From: DATLGB01 sp963740765
GTDB lineage: Bacteria; Actinomycetota; Thermoleophilia; Solirubrobacterales; Solirubrobacteraceae
Assembly: GCA_963740765.1 (NCBI GenBank)
Contig: CAVUFN010000016.1
Coordinates: forward strand, 930,001 to 994,000
Length of the DNA: 64,000 bases
Direction of reading: 5' to 3'
This document shows, in pieces, positions 19,311-27,052 of the stretch. The notes under the pieces are model-generated. The model had not been told where the DNA came from, did not search any database, and saw only the letters and a program-made list of their open reading frames with translations. The position numbers were made by a program, and so were the translations under genes. The first letter of the stretch is position 1, and the number at the start of each line of letters is the position of its first letter.

Positions 19311-19922
19311 TCACAGCAGGTCGGCGGCCGGGACCTCGCGCACGACCCGGCCCGGTACGCCCATCACGACGGCGCGCGGCGGCGCGTCCTTCGTCACGAC
19401 GGCGCCCGCGGCGACGAACGCCTCTTCGCCGATCTCGACCCCCGGACACAGCACAACACTGCCACCGATGCGGCAGCCGCGGCGCAGGGTGGCGCCGCGC
19501 AGCACGTAGTCGGGACCGTGCCGCCCCATCGTGTCGTCGTTGGTCGTCGACGCGCCCGGGCCGACGAAGACGTCGTCCTCGACGACGCTGAACGCGGTCA
19601 GGTACACGCCGGTCTGGATGCTCACGCGAGCGCCGACCACGACGTCGTTGTCCACGCACGCCCCGCGTCCGATCAGGGTGCCGGCACCGACACGCGAACG
19701 CTCTCGCACATAGGCCTGATCACCGATGACGGCGCCAGGCCCGATCTCGGCTCCGGCGAAGACGATCGCCTGCGCGCCGATCACCGCGCCGTCGCCGACC
19801 ACCAGCGGGGGGACATCTCCCTTCGGGCGCACCGAGGGCTTGCCGAGCACGGCGCCATCCTGGATGATCACGTTCTCCCCCAGCACCGTGCCGGGGTAGA
19901 CGACGGCGCTAGGCGCGCGCAT
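19311..19922 (-). CDS. Left-handed beta-helix acyltransferase (WbpD-like)
   Basis: 203 aa. Many hexapeptide repeats of the [LIV]-G-x4 type (VVGDGAVIGAQAIVFAGAEIG and onward), a catalytic-type region DDVFVGPGASTTND and C-terminal GAVVTKDAPPRAVVMGVPGRVV. Proteins of this kind transfer acetyl from acetyl-CoA to sugar amines. Next to a 2-epimerase and a Gfo/Idh dehydrogenase, it fits a WbpD-type UDP-amino-sugar N-acetyltransferase. Its start overlaps the dehydrogenase stop by 14 bp. The exact sugar is inference. Confidence 0.85.
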   Translation of the reverse strand: MRAPSAVVYPGTVLGENVIIQDGAVLGKPSVRPKGDVPPLVVGDGAVIGAQAIVFAGAEIGPGAVIGDQAYVRERSRVGAGTLIGRGACVDNDVVVGARVSIQTGVYLTAFSVVEDDVFVGPGASTTNDDTMGRHGPDYVLRGATLRRGCRIGGSVVLCPGVEIGEEAFVAAGAVVTKDAPPRAVVMGVPGRVVREVPAADLL

Positions 19923-20952
19923 GCTCGCGGCGGGACGCGTCCAGCTGGGCCTGGGCCTGCTCGAGCACGCGCACGACGCGCAGGCCGCTCTCGCCGTCCG
20001 AGCGCGGCGGGGTGCCCGTGCGGACGCAGTCGACGAAGTGCTCGCACTCGATGCGCAGCGGCTCGCGGCTGGGGATGCGCGGGGACCAGATGTCGCCCGA
20101 GCGGGTGATGTACTCGCCGTAGCCGTCGGTGGACTCGTCGAAGCCCTTGTCGTAGACGGTGATCTTGCGCTCGACGTCCATGTCGTCGAAGGTCGCCATC
20201 CGCTTGGATCCGACGATCGTGAACGTGCGCGCCTTGTGCGGGTCCAGCCAGGACAGGTGCATGTGCGCGGCCCGTCCGGACGGGAAGCGCATGAAGCAGA
20301 AGACGACGTCCTCGACCGGCGGGCGCATGTAGCTCTCCCCGCGGGCGACGACGTCCGCGGGCTCCTCGCCGCCGAGCAGGTGCAGCATCACCGACACGTC
20401 GTGCGCGCCGAGCGACCACAGCGCGTTCTCGTCCGCGCGCAGCTTGCCGAGGTTGAGGCGGTGCGAGTAGACGTAGTGCAGGTCGCCGAGCTGCCCGGAG
20501 TCCGCGACCTCCTTGAGTGCTTCGACGGCGGGGTGGTACTCGAGCAGGTGGCCGACCATCAGCAGCCGCTTGGCCCGCGCGGCCGCGGCGACGACCCGTT
20601 CCGCGTCGGCGACGTTGGTGGCCAGCGGCTTCTCGACGAAGCAGTGCTTGCCGGCGTCGAGGACGCGCTCGGCGAGGGCGGCGTGCGACGGGACGGGGGT
20701 GGCGAGGATGACGGCGTCCACCGTGTCGTCGGCGAGCACCTCGTCGAGTTGGGACGCGCGGCGTGCGCCCGGATGCTGCGCCCCGATCCGCGCGAGCGCG
20801 GCGGCGTCACCGTCGCACAGCCAGGCGACCTCGCAGCCGGGCAGCGCCCCGAAGTTGCGGGCGAGGTTCGGGCCCCAGTAGCCGAGGCCGGCGACGGCGA
20901 CCCGGATGACGCGCTCGCCTGTGCCCGAGGTCGAAGGCCTTTGGGTGCTCAC
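19909..20952 (-). CDS. Gfo/Idh/MocA-family sugar dehydrogenase (WbpB-like)
   Basis: 347 aa from the GTG at 20952 (VSTQRPSTSG), overlapping the epimerase stop (GTGA). Rossmann start VAVAGLGYWGPNLARNF, then FVEKPLATN with the conserved EKP, and the C-terminal sheet domain with LWSLGAHDVSVMLHLLGG. NAD-dependent oxidation of a nucleotide sugar is likely. In WbpB systems it oxidises C3 of UDP-GlcNAcA before transamination. No WbpE-type aminotransferase or WbpA-type 6-dehydrogenase is near. Confidence 0.88.
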   Translation of the reverse strand: MSTQRPSTSGTGERVIRVAVAGLGYWGPNLARNFGALPGCEVAWLCDGDAAALARIGAQHPGARRASQLDEVLADDTVDAVILATPVPSHAALAERVLDAGKHCFVEKPLATNVADAERVVAAAARAKRLLMVGHLLEYHPAVEALKEVADSGQLGDLHYVYSHRLNLGKLRADENALWSLGAHDVSVMLHLLGGEEPADVVARGESYMRPPVEDVVFCFMRFPSGRAAHMHLSWLDPHKARTFTIVGSKRMATFDDMDVERKITVYDKGFDESTDGYGEYITRSGDIWSPRIPSREPLRIECEHFVDCVRTGTPPRSDGESGLRVVRVLEQAQAQLDASRREHARA

Positions 20953-22049
20953 GCGAGCGATCCTACGAGAGCCTCCACGACGCGCTCGCCCGCCCGGCCG
21001 TCGCCGTAGAGCGGCGGGCGCTCGGCCGGCGGCGGCACCTCGAGGGCGGCGAGCGCGGCCTCGGCGTCCAGATCCACCAGCGTGTTCCAGCCCGCGTCGA
21101 CGGTCTCGGTCCACTCGGTGGTCGAGCGCAGGGTCACGCAGCGCACGCCCGCGAGGTATGCCTCCTTCTGCACGCCGCCGCTGTCGGTGAGGACGGCACG
21201 CGCACCGCGGATCAGCGCGGTGAACTCGAGGTACCCGAGCGGGGGGAGCAGCTCGACGCCGGCGGCGAGCCGATCGAGGAGGTCCTGCGCGGCCAGCCGC
21301 GCACGGGTGCGCGGGTGCAACGGGAAGACGACGTCGCCCGGCACCTCCAGCAGCAGCTCGACCAGCGCCCGCAGCCGCGCGGGGTCGTCGACCGTGCCCG
21401 CCCGGTGCGCGGTGACAGCGACATAGTCCCCGGCGCGGGGCTCGACGCGGACGAGCTGCGCGATGTCGACCATCACGTCCCCGACGACCTCGATGCGCCC
21501 GGTCACGCGCTCGGCGCGCAGGTGCGCGGCGGGCGCCTCGCTCGAGCACAGCAGCAGGTCCGACGCGTGGTCGGTGAGGACGCGGTTGAGCTCTTCGGGC
21601 ATCGCGCGGTCGAAGGAGCGCATGCCGGCCTCGACGTGGGCGACGGGGATGCGCGCCTGGGCCGCCGCCAGCGCGCCGGCGAGCGTCGAGTTCGTATCGC
21701 CGTAGACGAGCACCGCATCCGGCGCCTCCGCCCGCAGCAGGTCACCGACCGCCGCGAGCATGCGCGCGGTCTGCGTGGTGTTCGAGCCGCCACCGAGGTC
21801 TAGCCGGTGCTCGGGCCGCGGCAGACCCAGCTCGTCGAAGAAGATCCGCGACATCTCGTCGTCGTAGTGCTGGCCCGTGTGGACCATCACCTCGCTCGCG
21901 CGCTCGCGCAGGCGGGCGGACACCGCAGCGGCCTTGACGAACTGCGGCCGGTTCCCGATGACGGTGAGGACCCGAAGATCGCTCGGGGGCCCGCCTCCGG
22001 CGGCTCTTTCGGACTCACCTGCGCGCGCTGGGATGGCCGCCTCCTGCAC
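20949..22049 (-). CDS. wecB: UDP-N-acetylglucosamine 2-epimerase (WecB/WbpI family)
   Basis: 366 aa from the GTG at 22049. Shows VIGNRPQFVKAAAVS, VHTGQHYDDEMS, GDTNSTLAG, HVEAGMRSFDRAMPEE, VTAHRAGTVDD and LTDSGGVQKEA, the full epimerase signature set. Converts UDP-GlcNAc (or a 2,3-diacetamido derivative) to the manno form for envelope polysaccharide. The first 30 or so residues (VQEAAIPARAGESERAAGGG and on) precede the usual start and are encoded by a GC-rich palindrome, so the true start or an insertion is unclear. No other start codon lies closer to the domain. Confidence 0.92.
   Translation of the reverse strand: MQEAAIPARAGESERAAGGGPPSDLRVLTVIGNRPQFVKAAAVSARLRERASEVMVHTGQHYDDEMSRIFFDELGLPRPEHRLDLGGGSNTTQTARMLAAVGDLLRAEAPDAVLVYGDTNSTLAGALAAAQARIPVAHVEAGMRSFDRAMPEELNRVLTDHASDLLLCSSEAPAAHLRAERVTGRIEVVGDVMVDIAQLVRVEPRAGDYVAVTAHRAGTVDDPARLRALVELLLEVPGDVVFPLHPRTRARLAAQDLLDRLAAGVELLPPLGYLEFTALIRGARAVLTDSGGVQKEAYLAGVRCVTLRSTTEWTETVDAGWNTLVDLDAEAALAALEVPPPAERPPLYGDGRAGERVVEALVGSLA
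21969..22016. repeat. GC-rich imperfect palindrome in the 5' end of wecB
   Basis: Outer arms CCCGAAGA and TCTTTCGG pair with one extra base; the core holds GGGGGCCCGCC and CCGGCGG. It encodes the glycine- and serine-rich N-terminal extension of the epimerase (AGESERAAGGGPPSD). It could be an intergenic palindromic element captured by the reading frame, or a terminator-like hairpin between the aminotransferase and wecB. Confidence 0.4.
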
Positions 22050-22051
22050 CC

Positions 22052-22840
22052 CTAGCCGCCGAGCATGTGTTCCACGTGCTCGCGGAACGCGCGCGCGGCG
22101 GCGGCCGTGACCGGGCCCGGTGCAGCGGGCAGCTCGCGATCGTCGATCGCGCTGATCGGCAGCACCTCGCGCACGGACGACGCGATGAAGGCCTCCTGGG
22201 CGGCCGCGAGGTCGTCCAGGGTCGTGATGCGCTCTTCCGCGTCCGTCACGCGGAACAAGCGCTCGCGGGTGATCGACTCCAGGATGCGATCGCTCAGCGG
22301 CGGGGTGAGCAGCCGGCCGTCGCCGTCGACCCAGAAGAACGTCCACGTCGGCCCCTCCAGCACGCGGCCGTGCGGCGAGACGAACAGCGCCTCGTCGGCG
22401 CCCTTCTCCCTGGCGAGCCGGCCGGCCAGCATGTTGCCGCCGTACGACAGCGTCTTGAGCGTGTCGAGGATCCGCCCCGGCGCGAAGGTGATCGTGGCGA
22501 CACGCGCGGTCGCCGGATGCGCCGGCATCGGCTCGACGATCGCGATCCGCCGCCCGCCGCGCGTGAGGACGATGCGCAGCAGCGCGTCGAGCTCGCCGGT
22601 CTCGTCCAGGAGCGCGTCCACCTCGCGCTCGAGGGCGACGATGTCCGTCTCCAGCCGCAGCCCCTCGCAGGTGCGGCGCAGCCGCGTGTAGTGGTCCTCC
22701 ATCCCGAACGGCTGCCCGCCGTAGAGGCGGACGACCTCGAAGGCGCCGTCGCCGCGCAGGAGGCCCTCGTCCGTCACGCTGATCACGGACTCCTCCGGGG
22801 GCGCGATCGCCCCGTCCACCGACGCCAGGTAGGTGGTCAT
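22052..22840 (-). CDS. Class IV PLP aminotransferase / 4-amino-4-deoxychorismate lyase-like
   Basis: 262 aa, ATG at 22840. Fold type IV: ISVTDEGLLRGDGAFEVVRLYGG, the PLP-lysine region LKTLSYGGNMLAGRLAREKGA, ADEALFVSPHGRVLEGPTW and SSVREVLPI. Could be PabC (p-aminobenzoate), a branched-chain or a D-amino acid aminotransferase; the sequence does not decide. The W in EGPTW replaces the usual S/T-N of branched-chain enzymes. The wecB GTG is 2 bases beyond its stop. Confidence 0.85.
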   Translation of the reverse strand: MTTYLASVDGAIAPPEESVISVTDEGLLRGDGAFEVVRLYGGQPFGMEDHYTRLRRTCEGLRLETDIVALEREVDALLDETGELDALLRIVLTRGGRRIAIVEPMPAHPATARVATITFAPGRILDTLKTLSYGGNMLAGRLAREKGADEALFVSPHGRVLEGPTWTFFWVDGDGRLLTPPLSDRILESITRERLFRVTDAEERITTLDDLAAAQEAFIASSVREVLPISAIDDRELPAAPGPVTAAAARAFREHVEHMLGG

Positions 22841-22850
22841 GGCCCGCAGC

Positions 22851-23909
22851 CTACGCGTCGAGCGTGAGCGTCAGCTGCCCGGCGTCGACCGGCTCCTCCA
22901 GGTTGCCGACGGTCACCCCGACGAGCGTGAGGCCCTGGCGGCGGACCTCCGGCATCGCCTCCGCGAGCAGCCCCCGCAGCGCGGTCAGCACCGTCGGGCC
23001 CTCGGCGGTCGCGTGCGGGAGCGTGTGCGAGCGGGTCGCGCGGCTGTAGTCGCCGAAGCGCAGCCGCAGGACCACGGTGCGGCCGACCCGGCCGCGGGCG
23101 CGCATCCGGCTCGTCACGCGCTCGCACACGCGCGCCAGCGCCGCGTCGAGCTCCTGGGGGGAGCGCCGCGGGCGCCCGAGCGCCGCCTGGGCGCCGAACG
23201 ACCTGCGCCCCGCGCGCCGGCGCGCGACCGGGCGCGTCGCGCGCCGGGCGACGAGGTGGTGGATCTGCCGGCCCGGGCCGCGCCCGAGGATCGCCACCAG
23301 CTCATGCTCGTCCAGCTCGGCGAGATCGCCGATGGTGCGCAGCCCGCGCCCGTGCAGCTTGCGCGCGCTGGCCGGGCCCAGGCCCCACAGCTTCTCCAGC
23401 GCCAGCGGGTGCAGGAAGGCCACCTCGTCCTCGGGCTCCACCAGGCGCAGGCCGTCCGGCTTGGCCGACGCGCCCGCCATCTTGGCCAGCAGCCGCGTTC
23501 GCGCGACGCCGACGGTGATCGGCAGCCCCACCCGCGCGCGCACCTCGCCGCGGATCCACTCGCCGACCTCCAGCGGATCCGCGTCGACCTCGCGGACGTC
23601 CAGGAACGCCTCGTCCACCGAGACCTGCGACACCTTGGCGCCGGTCTCCGCGAACACCGCGCGTACCGCGAGGCTCGCCTCCCGGTACGCCTCCCAGTGG
23701 CCCGGCACGACCAGCAGGTCCGGGCACAGCCGCCGCGCCTCGCGCCCGCCCATCGCCGAGCGCACGCCGAACGCGCGCGCCTCGTAGCTCGCCGCCATCA
23801 CGACGCCGCCGCCGACCGCCACCGGCTTGCCGCGCAGGGCGGGATCGTCCCGCTGCTCCACGGAGGCGAAGAAGGCGTCGAGGTCGGCGTGCAGGACGGT
23901 GGCGGACAC
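22851..23909 (-). CDS. dinB: DNA polymerase IV (Y family)
   Basis: 352 aa from the GTG at 23909 (VSATVLHADLDAFFASVEQ). Lesion bypass polymerase. Seen: the first catalytic Asp pair in HADLDAFF, YEARAFGV, SVDEAFLDV with the second acidic pair, GVARTRLLAKMAG, the helix-hairpin-helix LWGLGPASARKLHGRGL, and the little-finger region. I see no C-terminal QLxLF-type clamp motif; the end reads LTLTLDA. It is followed at 10 bases by the class IV aminotransferase and preceded by the LigD-type polymerase on the same strand. Confidence 0.94.
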   Translation of the reverse strand: MSATVLHADLDAFFASVEQRDDPALRGKPVAVGGGVVMAASYEARAFGVRSAMGGREARRLCPDLLVVPGHWEAYREASLAVRAVFAETGAKVSQVSVDEAFLDVREVDADPLEVGEWIRGEVRARVGLPITVGVARTRLLAKMAGASAKPDGLRLVEPEDEVAFLHPLALEKLWGLGPASARKLHGRGLRTIGDLAELDEHELVAILGRGPGRQIHHLVARRATRPVARRRAGRRSFGAQAALGRPRRSPQELDAALARVCERVTSRMRARGRVGRTVVLRLRFGDYSRATRSHTLPHATAEGPTVLTALRGLLAEAMPEVRRQGLTLVGVTVGNLEEPVDAGQLTLTLDA

Positions 23910-23940
23910 GAACGCATGTTCGCATTGCCTGCGGACGGAA

Positions 23941-24987
23941 TCAGTCCTCCCGTGCGCGCGACGGCTGCACGCGCTTGGGCTCGCCCGGCATCTTGGGGTA
24001 CTCCGGGGGATAGGGCAGGTCGGTGCCGTCCTGCTCGTAGAGGTCGAGCAGCGGCTGCAGGGAGTGGGCCCGGTCGTCGATGGCGGCGTGCACGTCCCCA
24101 CGTTCCGCGAAGCGCGCCGGCATCGTGGCGACGTTGAGCTCCTGGGGCTGCACATGCGCGAGCTCGTCCCACTCGAGCGGGGTGGAGACGGGCGCGCCGG
24201 GCCGCGGGCGGATCGAGTAGGCCGACGCGATGGTGCGGTCGCGGGCGTTCTGGTTGTAGTCGACGAAGATGCGCTCGCCGCGCTCCTCCTTCCACCACTT
24301 CGTCGTCACCTCGCCGGGCCGGCGCCGCTCGAGCTCGCGCCCGAAGGCGATCGCCGCGTGGCGGACGTCGGTGAACGACCAGCGCGGCTCGATGCGCACG
24401 TAGATGTGCACCCCGCGCCCGCCCGAGGTCTTGGGGAAGCCCGTGTAGCCGAGGTCGGCGAGCAGCTCGCGGGCCGTGCCCGCCACCCGGACGGCGTCGG
24501 CGAAGTCCGTGCCCGGCTGCGGGTCGAGGTCGATGCGCAGCTCATCGGGATGGTCGACGTCGGCGGCGCGCACCGGCCACGGGTGGAAGGTCAGCGTCCC
24601 CATCTGCGCGCACCACCCCACGACCGCGACGTGGTCCGGGCAGACCTCGTCCGCGTGGCGCCCGCTGGGGAACTGGATGCGGCAGGTGTCGACCCAGTCC
24701 GGCGCACCCGTGGGGACGCGCTTCTGGTAGAAGGCGTCGCCACCGCGCTCGCCGCGCTGGGACAGGACGATGCCCTCTTGAACGCCCTTCGGCCAGCGCT
24801 CGAGCGTCGTCGGCCGGTCGCGCAGCGCGCGCAGGATGCCGTCCCCGACCGCGAGGTAGTACGCGACGATCTCGCGCTTGCTGAGTGCGGGCGTGCGCTC
24901 CGTGGCCGGGAAGATGACGCGGTCCGGGCTCGAGACGCGCAGCTCGCGGCCACCCGCGTCGATCACGATCGCTTCGGACTTCGCCAT
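23941..24987 (-). CDS. Stand-alone LigD-type primase-polymerase
   Basis: 348 aa from the ATG at 24987 (MAKSEAIVIDAGG). Archaeo-eukaryotic primase fold as in the polymerase domain of LigD: metal site RIDLDPQPG (D-x-D), TSGGRGVHIYVRI (the Ser-x-His region) and the later acid in RIFVDYNQN; the substrate-binding RTIASAYSIRPRPGAPVS follows. There is no ligase or nuclease domain, so the protein is a single-domain relative, as the mycobacterial PolD1/PolD2. It lies 31 bases upstream of dinB. Role in end joining or gap repair is inference. Confidence 0.9.
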   Translation of the reverse strand: MAKSEAIVIDAGGRELRVSSPDRVIFPATERTPALSKREIVAYYLAVGDGILRALRDRPTTLERWPKGVQEGIVLSQRGERGGDAFYQKRVPTGAPDWVDTCRIQFPSGRHADEVCPDHVAVVGWCAQMGTLTFHPWPVRAADVDHPDELRIDLDPQPGTDFADAVRVAGTARELLADLGYTGFPKTSGGRGVHIYVRIEPRWSFTDVRHAAIAFGRELERRRPGEVTTKWWKEERGERIFVDYNQNARDRTIASAYSIRPRPGAPVSTPLEWDELAHVQPQELNVATMPARFAERGDVHAAIDDRAHSLQPLLDLYEQDGTDLPYPPEYPKMPGEPKRVQPSRARED

Positions 24988-25081
24988 CCGGTCATGATGC
25001 CCGACGGGCCCGGACGTCCGAAAGGAACCTCCGCGACTCCCCGCCGCTTCGCGCACGCCCGGGAGGGAGAGTGGGCGGCAC

Positions 25082-25996
25082 ATGGAAGCCTCCGTGCCCA
25101 CCCCGCGCTCCATGCCGGTGTCCACGCAGGTCTTCCAGTTCGTCGGCATCATCCTCCCCTTCCTGGGGCTGCCCGCGGCAGTCGTGCTCCTGTGGGGCCA
25201 CGGCGTGTCCGTCACCGACCTCGCGATCATGGCGGCGCTCTACGTCATCACGTGCCTCGGCATCGGGGTCGGGTACCACCGGCTGCTGACTCATCGCGCC
25301 TTCCAGACCTACCCGGGCCTTCGGTACATGTGGGCCGTTCTCGGGTCGCTGGCGCTCGAGGGCTCCGCGCTGCCGTGGGTGGCCCACCACCGCAAGCATC
25401 ACGTCCACTCCGACGCCGACGGCGATCCGCATTCACCGCACGGTCACGGCCCGGGGTGGCGCGGAGCCGTCCGCGGCCTCGCGCACGCCCACCTGGGCTG
25501 GGTGGTCTTCGGCCGGCGCCAGGAGGACCGCGACCGCTACCTCGGCGACCTGCGCAAGGACCGCGGCATGATCCTGATCTCCGACCTCTTCCCCGTCTTC
25601 GCCGTGCTCACGCTCCTGCTCCCCGCGGGCCTCGGGCTGCTCCTCACGGGCACCTGGATGGGCGCTCTGACAGCGTTCGTCTGGGGCGGCCTCGTGCGGA
25701 TCTTCCTGCTCCACCACGTGACGTTCTCGATCAACTCGGTCTGCCACTTCGCCGGCCGCCGCCGGTTCACGACCGGGGACGAGTCGCGCAACGTGTTCTG
25801 GCTCGCGATCCCGTCCCTCGGCGAGTCGTGGCATCACAACCACCACGCGTTCCCGACGTCGGCTCGCCACGGCCTGCGCCGCAGCGAGTTCGACGTCAGC
25901 GGCCTCGTGATCGCCGGGATGGCGCGCCTCGGCCTCGCGTGGGACGTCGTGACGGTCAGCCCCGAGCAGCAGGCCGCCAAGGCGCTCCCGCGGTGA
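25082..25996 (+). CDS. Membrane fatty-acid desaturase (acyl-CoA delta-9 type)
   Basis: 304 aa, ATG behind GGGAGGGAGAG. Three His boxes bind the diiron centre: HRLLTH, HHRKHH and HHNHH. Four hydrophobic segments (about 18-38, 42-62, 160-183 and 190-210). Introduces a cis double bond in membrane acyl chains using electrons from a ferredoxin or cytochrome partner. Divergent from the LigD-type polymerase. Followed by a catalase remnant. Confidence 0.93.
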   Translation: MEASVPTPRSMPVSTQVFQFVGIILPFLGLPAAVVLLWGHGVSVTDLAIMAALYVITCLGIGVGYHRLLTHRAFQTYPGLRYMWAVLGSLALEGSALPWVAHHRKHHVHSDADGDPHSPHGHGPGWRGAVRGLAHAHLGWVVFGRRQEDRDRYLGDLRKDRGMILISDLFPVFAVLTLLLPAGLGLLLTGTWMGALTAFVWGGLVRIFLLHHVTFSINSVCHFAGRRRFTTGDESRNVFWLAIPSLGESWHHNHHAFPTSARHGLRRSEFDVSGLVIAGMARLGLAWDVVTVSPEQQAAKALPR

Positions 25997-26046
25997 GCCT
26001 TCAGCCCGCGCGTCCAGGCGATCCGGATTCGACGTGCGCCAGATCC

Positions 26047-26213
26047 GGCGTGGAACGGGTCCACGACACCCATCTGCATCGGATCGGCGTCAACTACGAG
26101 CAGCTGCCGATCGACCGGCCGCAGTGCCCGGTGCACTCGTCCGCGAGATCATGGACGAGCAGCGCACCGCGCTGGTGGACAACATCGTCGGTCACGCCGG
26201 CGCCGAGGAGTGA
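26047..26213 (+). pseudogene. Catalase remnant (internal deletion and frame change)
   Basis: One frame reads DTHLHRIGVNYEQLP then IDRPQCPVH, the conserved catalase heme-side segment (Y-P-D-x-x-x-x-R-x-G-x-N). A second frame, beginning about 26143, reads LVREIMDEQRTALVDNIVGH then AGAEE and a stop, as in the catalase C-terminus (LxxNIxGHL). The residues that normally lie between are missing, and so is everything before the heme segment. This is a decayed gene, not a working catalase. The 3' end overlaps the convergent acetyltransferase by 22 bp. Confidence 0.75.
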
Positions 26214-26557
26214 CCCGAGACGTCAGGAGCGCGTCGCGGCGGCTCGGGGAGGTTGAAGGCCCGCCGCAGCTCCGGCGCGACGAGCGCGAGCTGGTCGCGG
26301 TGGCGGGTGAGGTAGTCGGCGACGAACGGGCAGACCGGGACCACCTGCAGGCCGCGCTCCCGGGCGTCGTCGAGCGCGAACGCCACGAGCCGGCTACCGA
26401 GGCCCTGGCCCTCGTGGCGTTCCGCGATCTCGGTGTGGGTGAAGGCGCGGACCTTCGCGCGGCCCCGGTACTCGGCGAACCCCGCCGGCTCGTCACCCAC
26501 CCGGATCTCGTACCGCTCCGCCTCGGGAACGTCTCGCACCGTCACGTCGTCAACCAT
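26192..26557 (-). CDS. Small GNAT-like N-acetyltransferase (YjdJ type)
   Basis: 121 aa, ATG at 26557. The short GNAT form: YEIRVGDEPAGFAEY, FTHTEIAERHEGQGLGSRLV with the acetyl-CoA loop RHEGQGLGSRL, and VPVCPFVADYLTRH. The C-terminus adds about 25 residues (NLPEPPRRAPDVSG...) that look unconserved and run over the catalase remnant, so the original stop may have been lost. Substrate unknown. Confidence 0.88.
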   Translation of the reverse strand: MVDDVTVRDVPEAERYEIRVGDEPAGFAEYRGRAKVRAFTHTEIAERHEGQGLGSRLVAFALDDARERGLQVVPVCPFVADYLTRHRDQLALVAPELRRAFNLPEPPRRAPDVSGHSSAPA

Positions 26558-26633
26558 GTGGCGAGCGTACCCCCGGGGCGAGATCAGGCCTGCCTTCGAT
26601 GGCGACGGAGCCCGGGGTGCGGGGGCGCGACGG

Positions 26634-26996
26634 CTACCAGCCCGACGTCGCCTGGAGGACGGCGTCTGCGAGTGCCTCCGACCGCAGATGGGTGATCTGC
26701 TGGTAGTCCGAGTCGCGGACCATGTCGCTGAACGCCTGCCGGCTCGGATAGCGGACGAGCAGCACTGCGTCCCAGTCGTGCGCGTCCGGGGCGACCACCA
26801 CGGTCTGGCAGTCCCCGACGTAGACGACCTCGGCCCCGAACCGGCCGGAATGGTCGCGGAAGGCCTCGACGTACTCGCCGTAACGCTCGCGACCGCCGTC
26901 GGGCTTGTACTTGAGGAGGTTGAGCATCACCACCGGACCGCCGGGGTCCTCGGCGAGGTAGCGCTTCAGGTCCTGTCCGGTGGGGTCGACGGGCAT
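26634..26996 (-). CDS. DUF1330-family protein
   Basis: 120 aa from the ATG at 26996 (MPVDPTGQDLKRYLAED). Ferredoxin-like dimeric alpha/beta barrel pattern: GPVVMLNLLKYKPDG, YGEYVEAFRDH, DWDAVLLVRYPSRQAFSDMV. Families with this fold (DUF1330, ABM) bind small metabolites; no activity is established. The longer frame upstream to 27227 is arginine-rich and overlaps a divergent gene, so it is rejected. Confidence 0.85.
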   Translation of the reverse strand: MPVDPTGQDLKRYLAEDPGGPVVMLNLLKYKPDGGRERYGEYVEAFRDHSGRFGAEVVYVGDCQTVVVAPDAHDWDAVLLVRYPSRQAFSDMVRDSDYQQITHLRSEALADAVLQATSGW

Positions 26997-27052
26997 CCCC
27001 TGATGATGACGGGTGTGAGCGTCAGACGGCGTTTCGTGGGTAGGCCCGGCCC

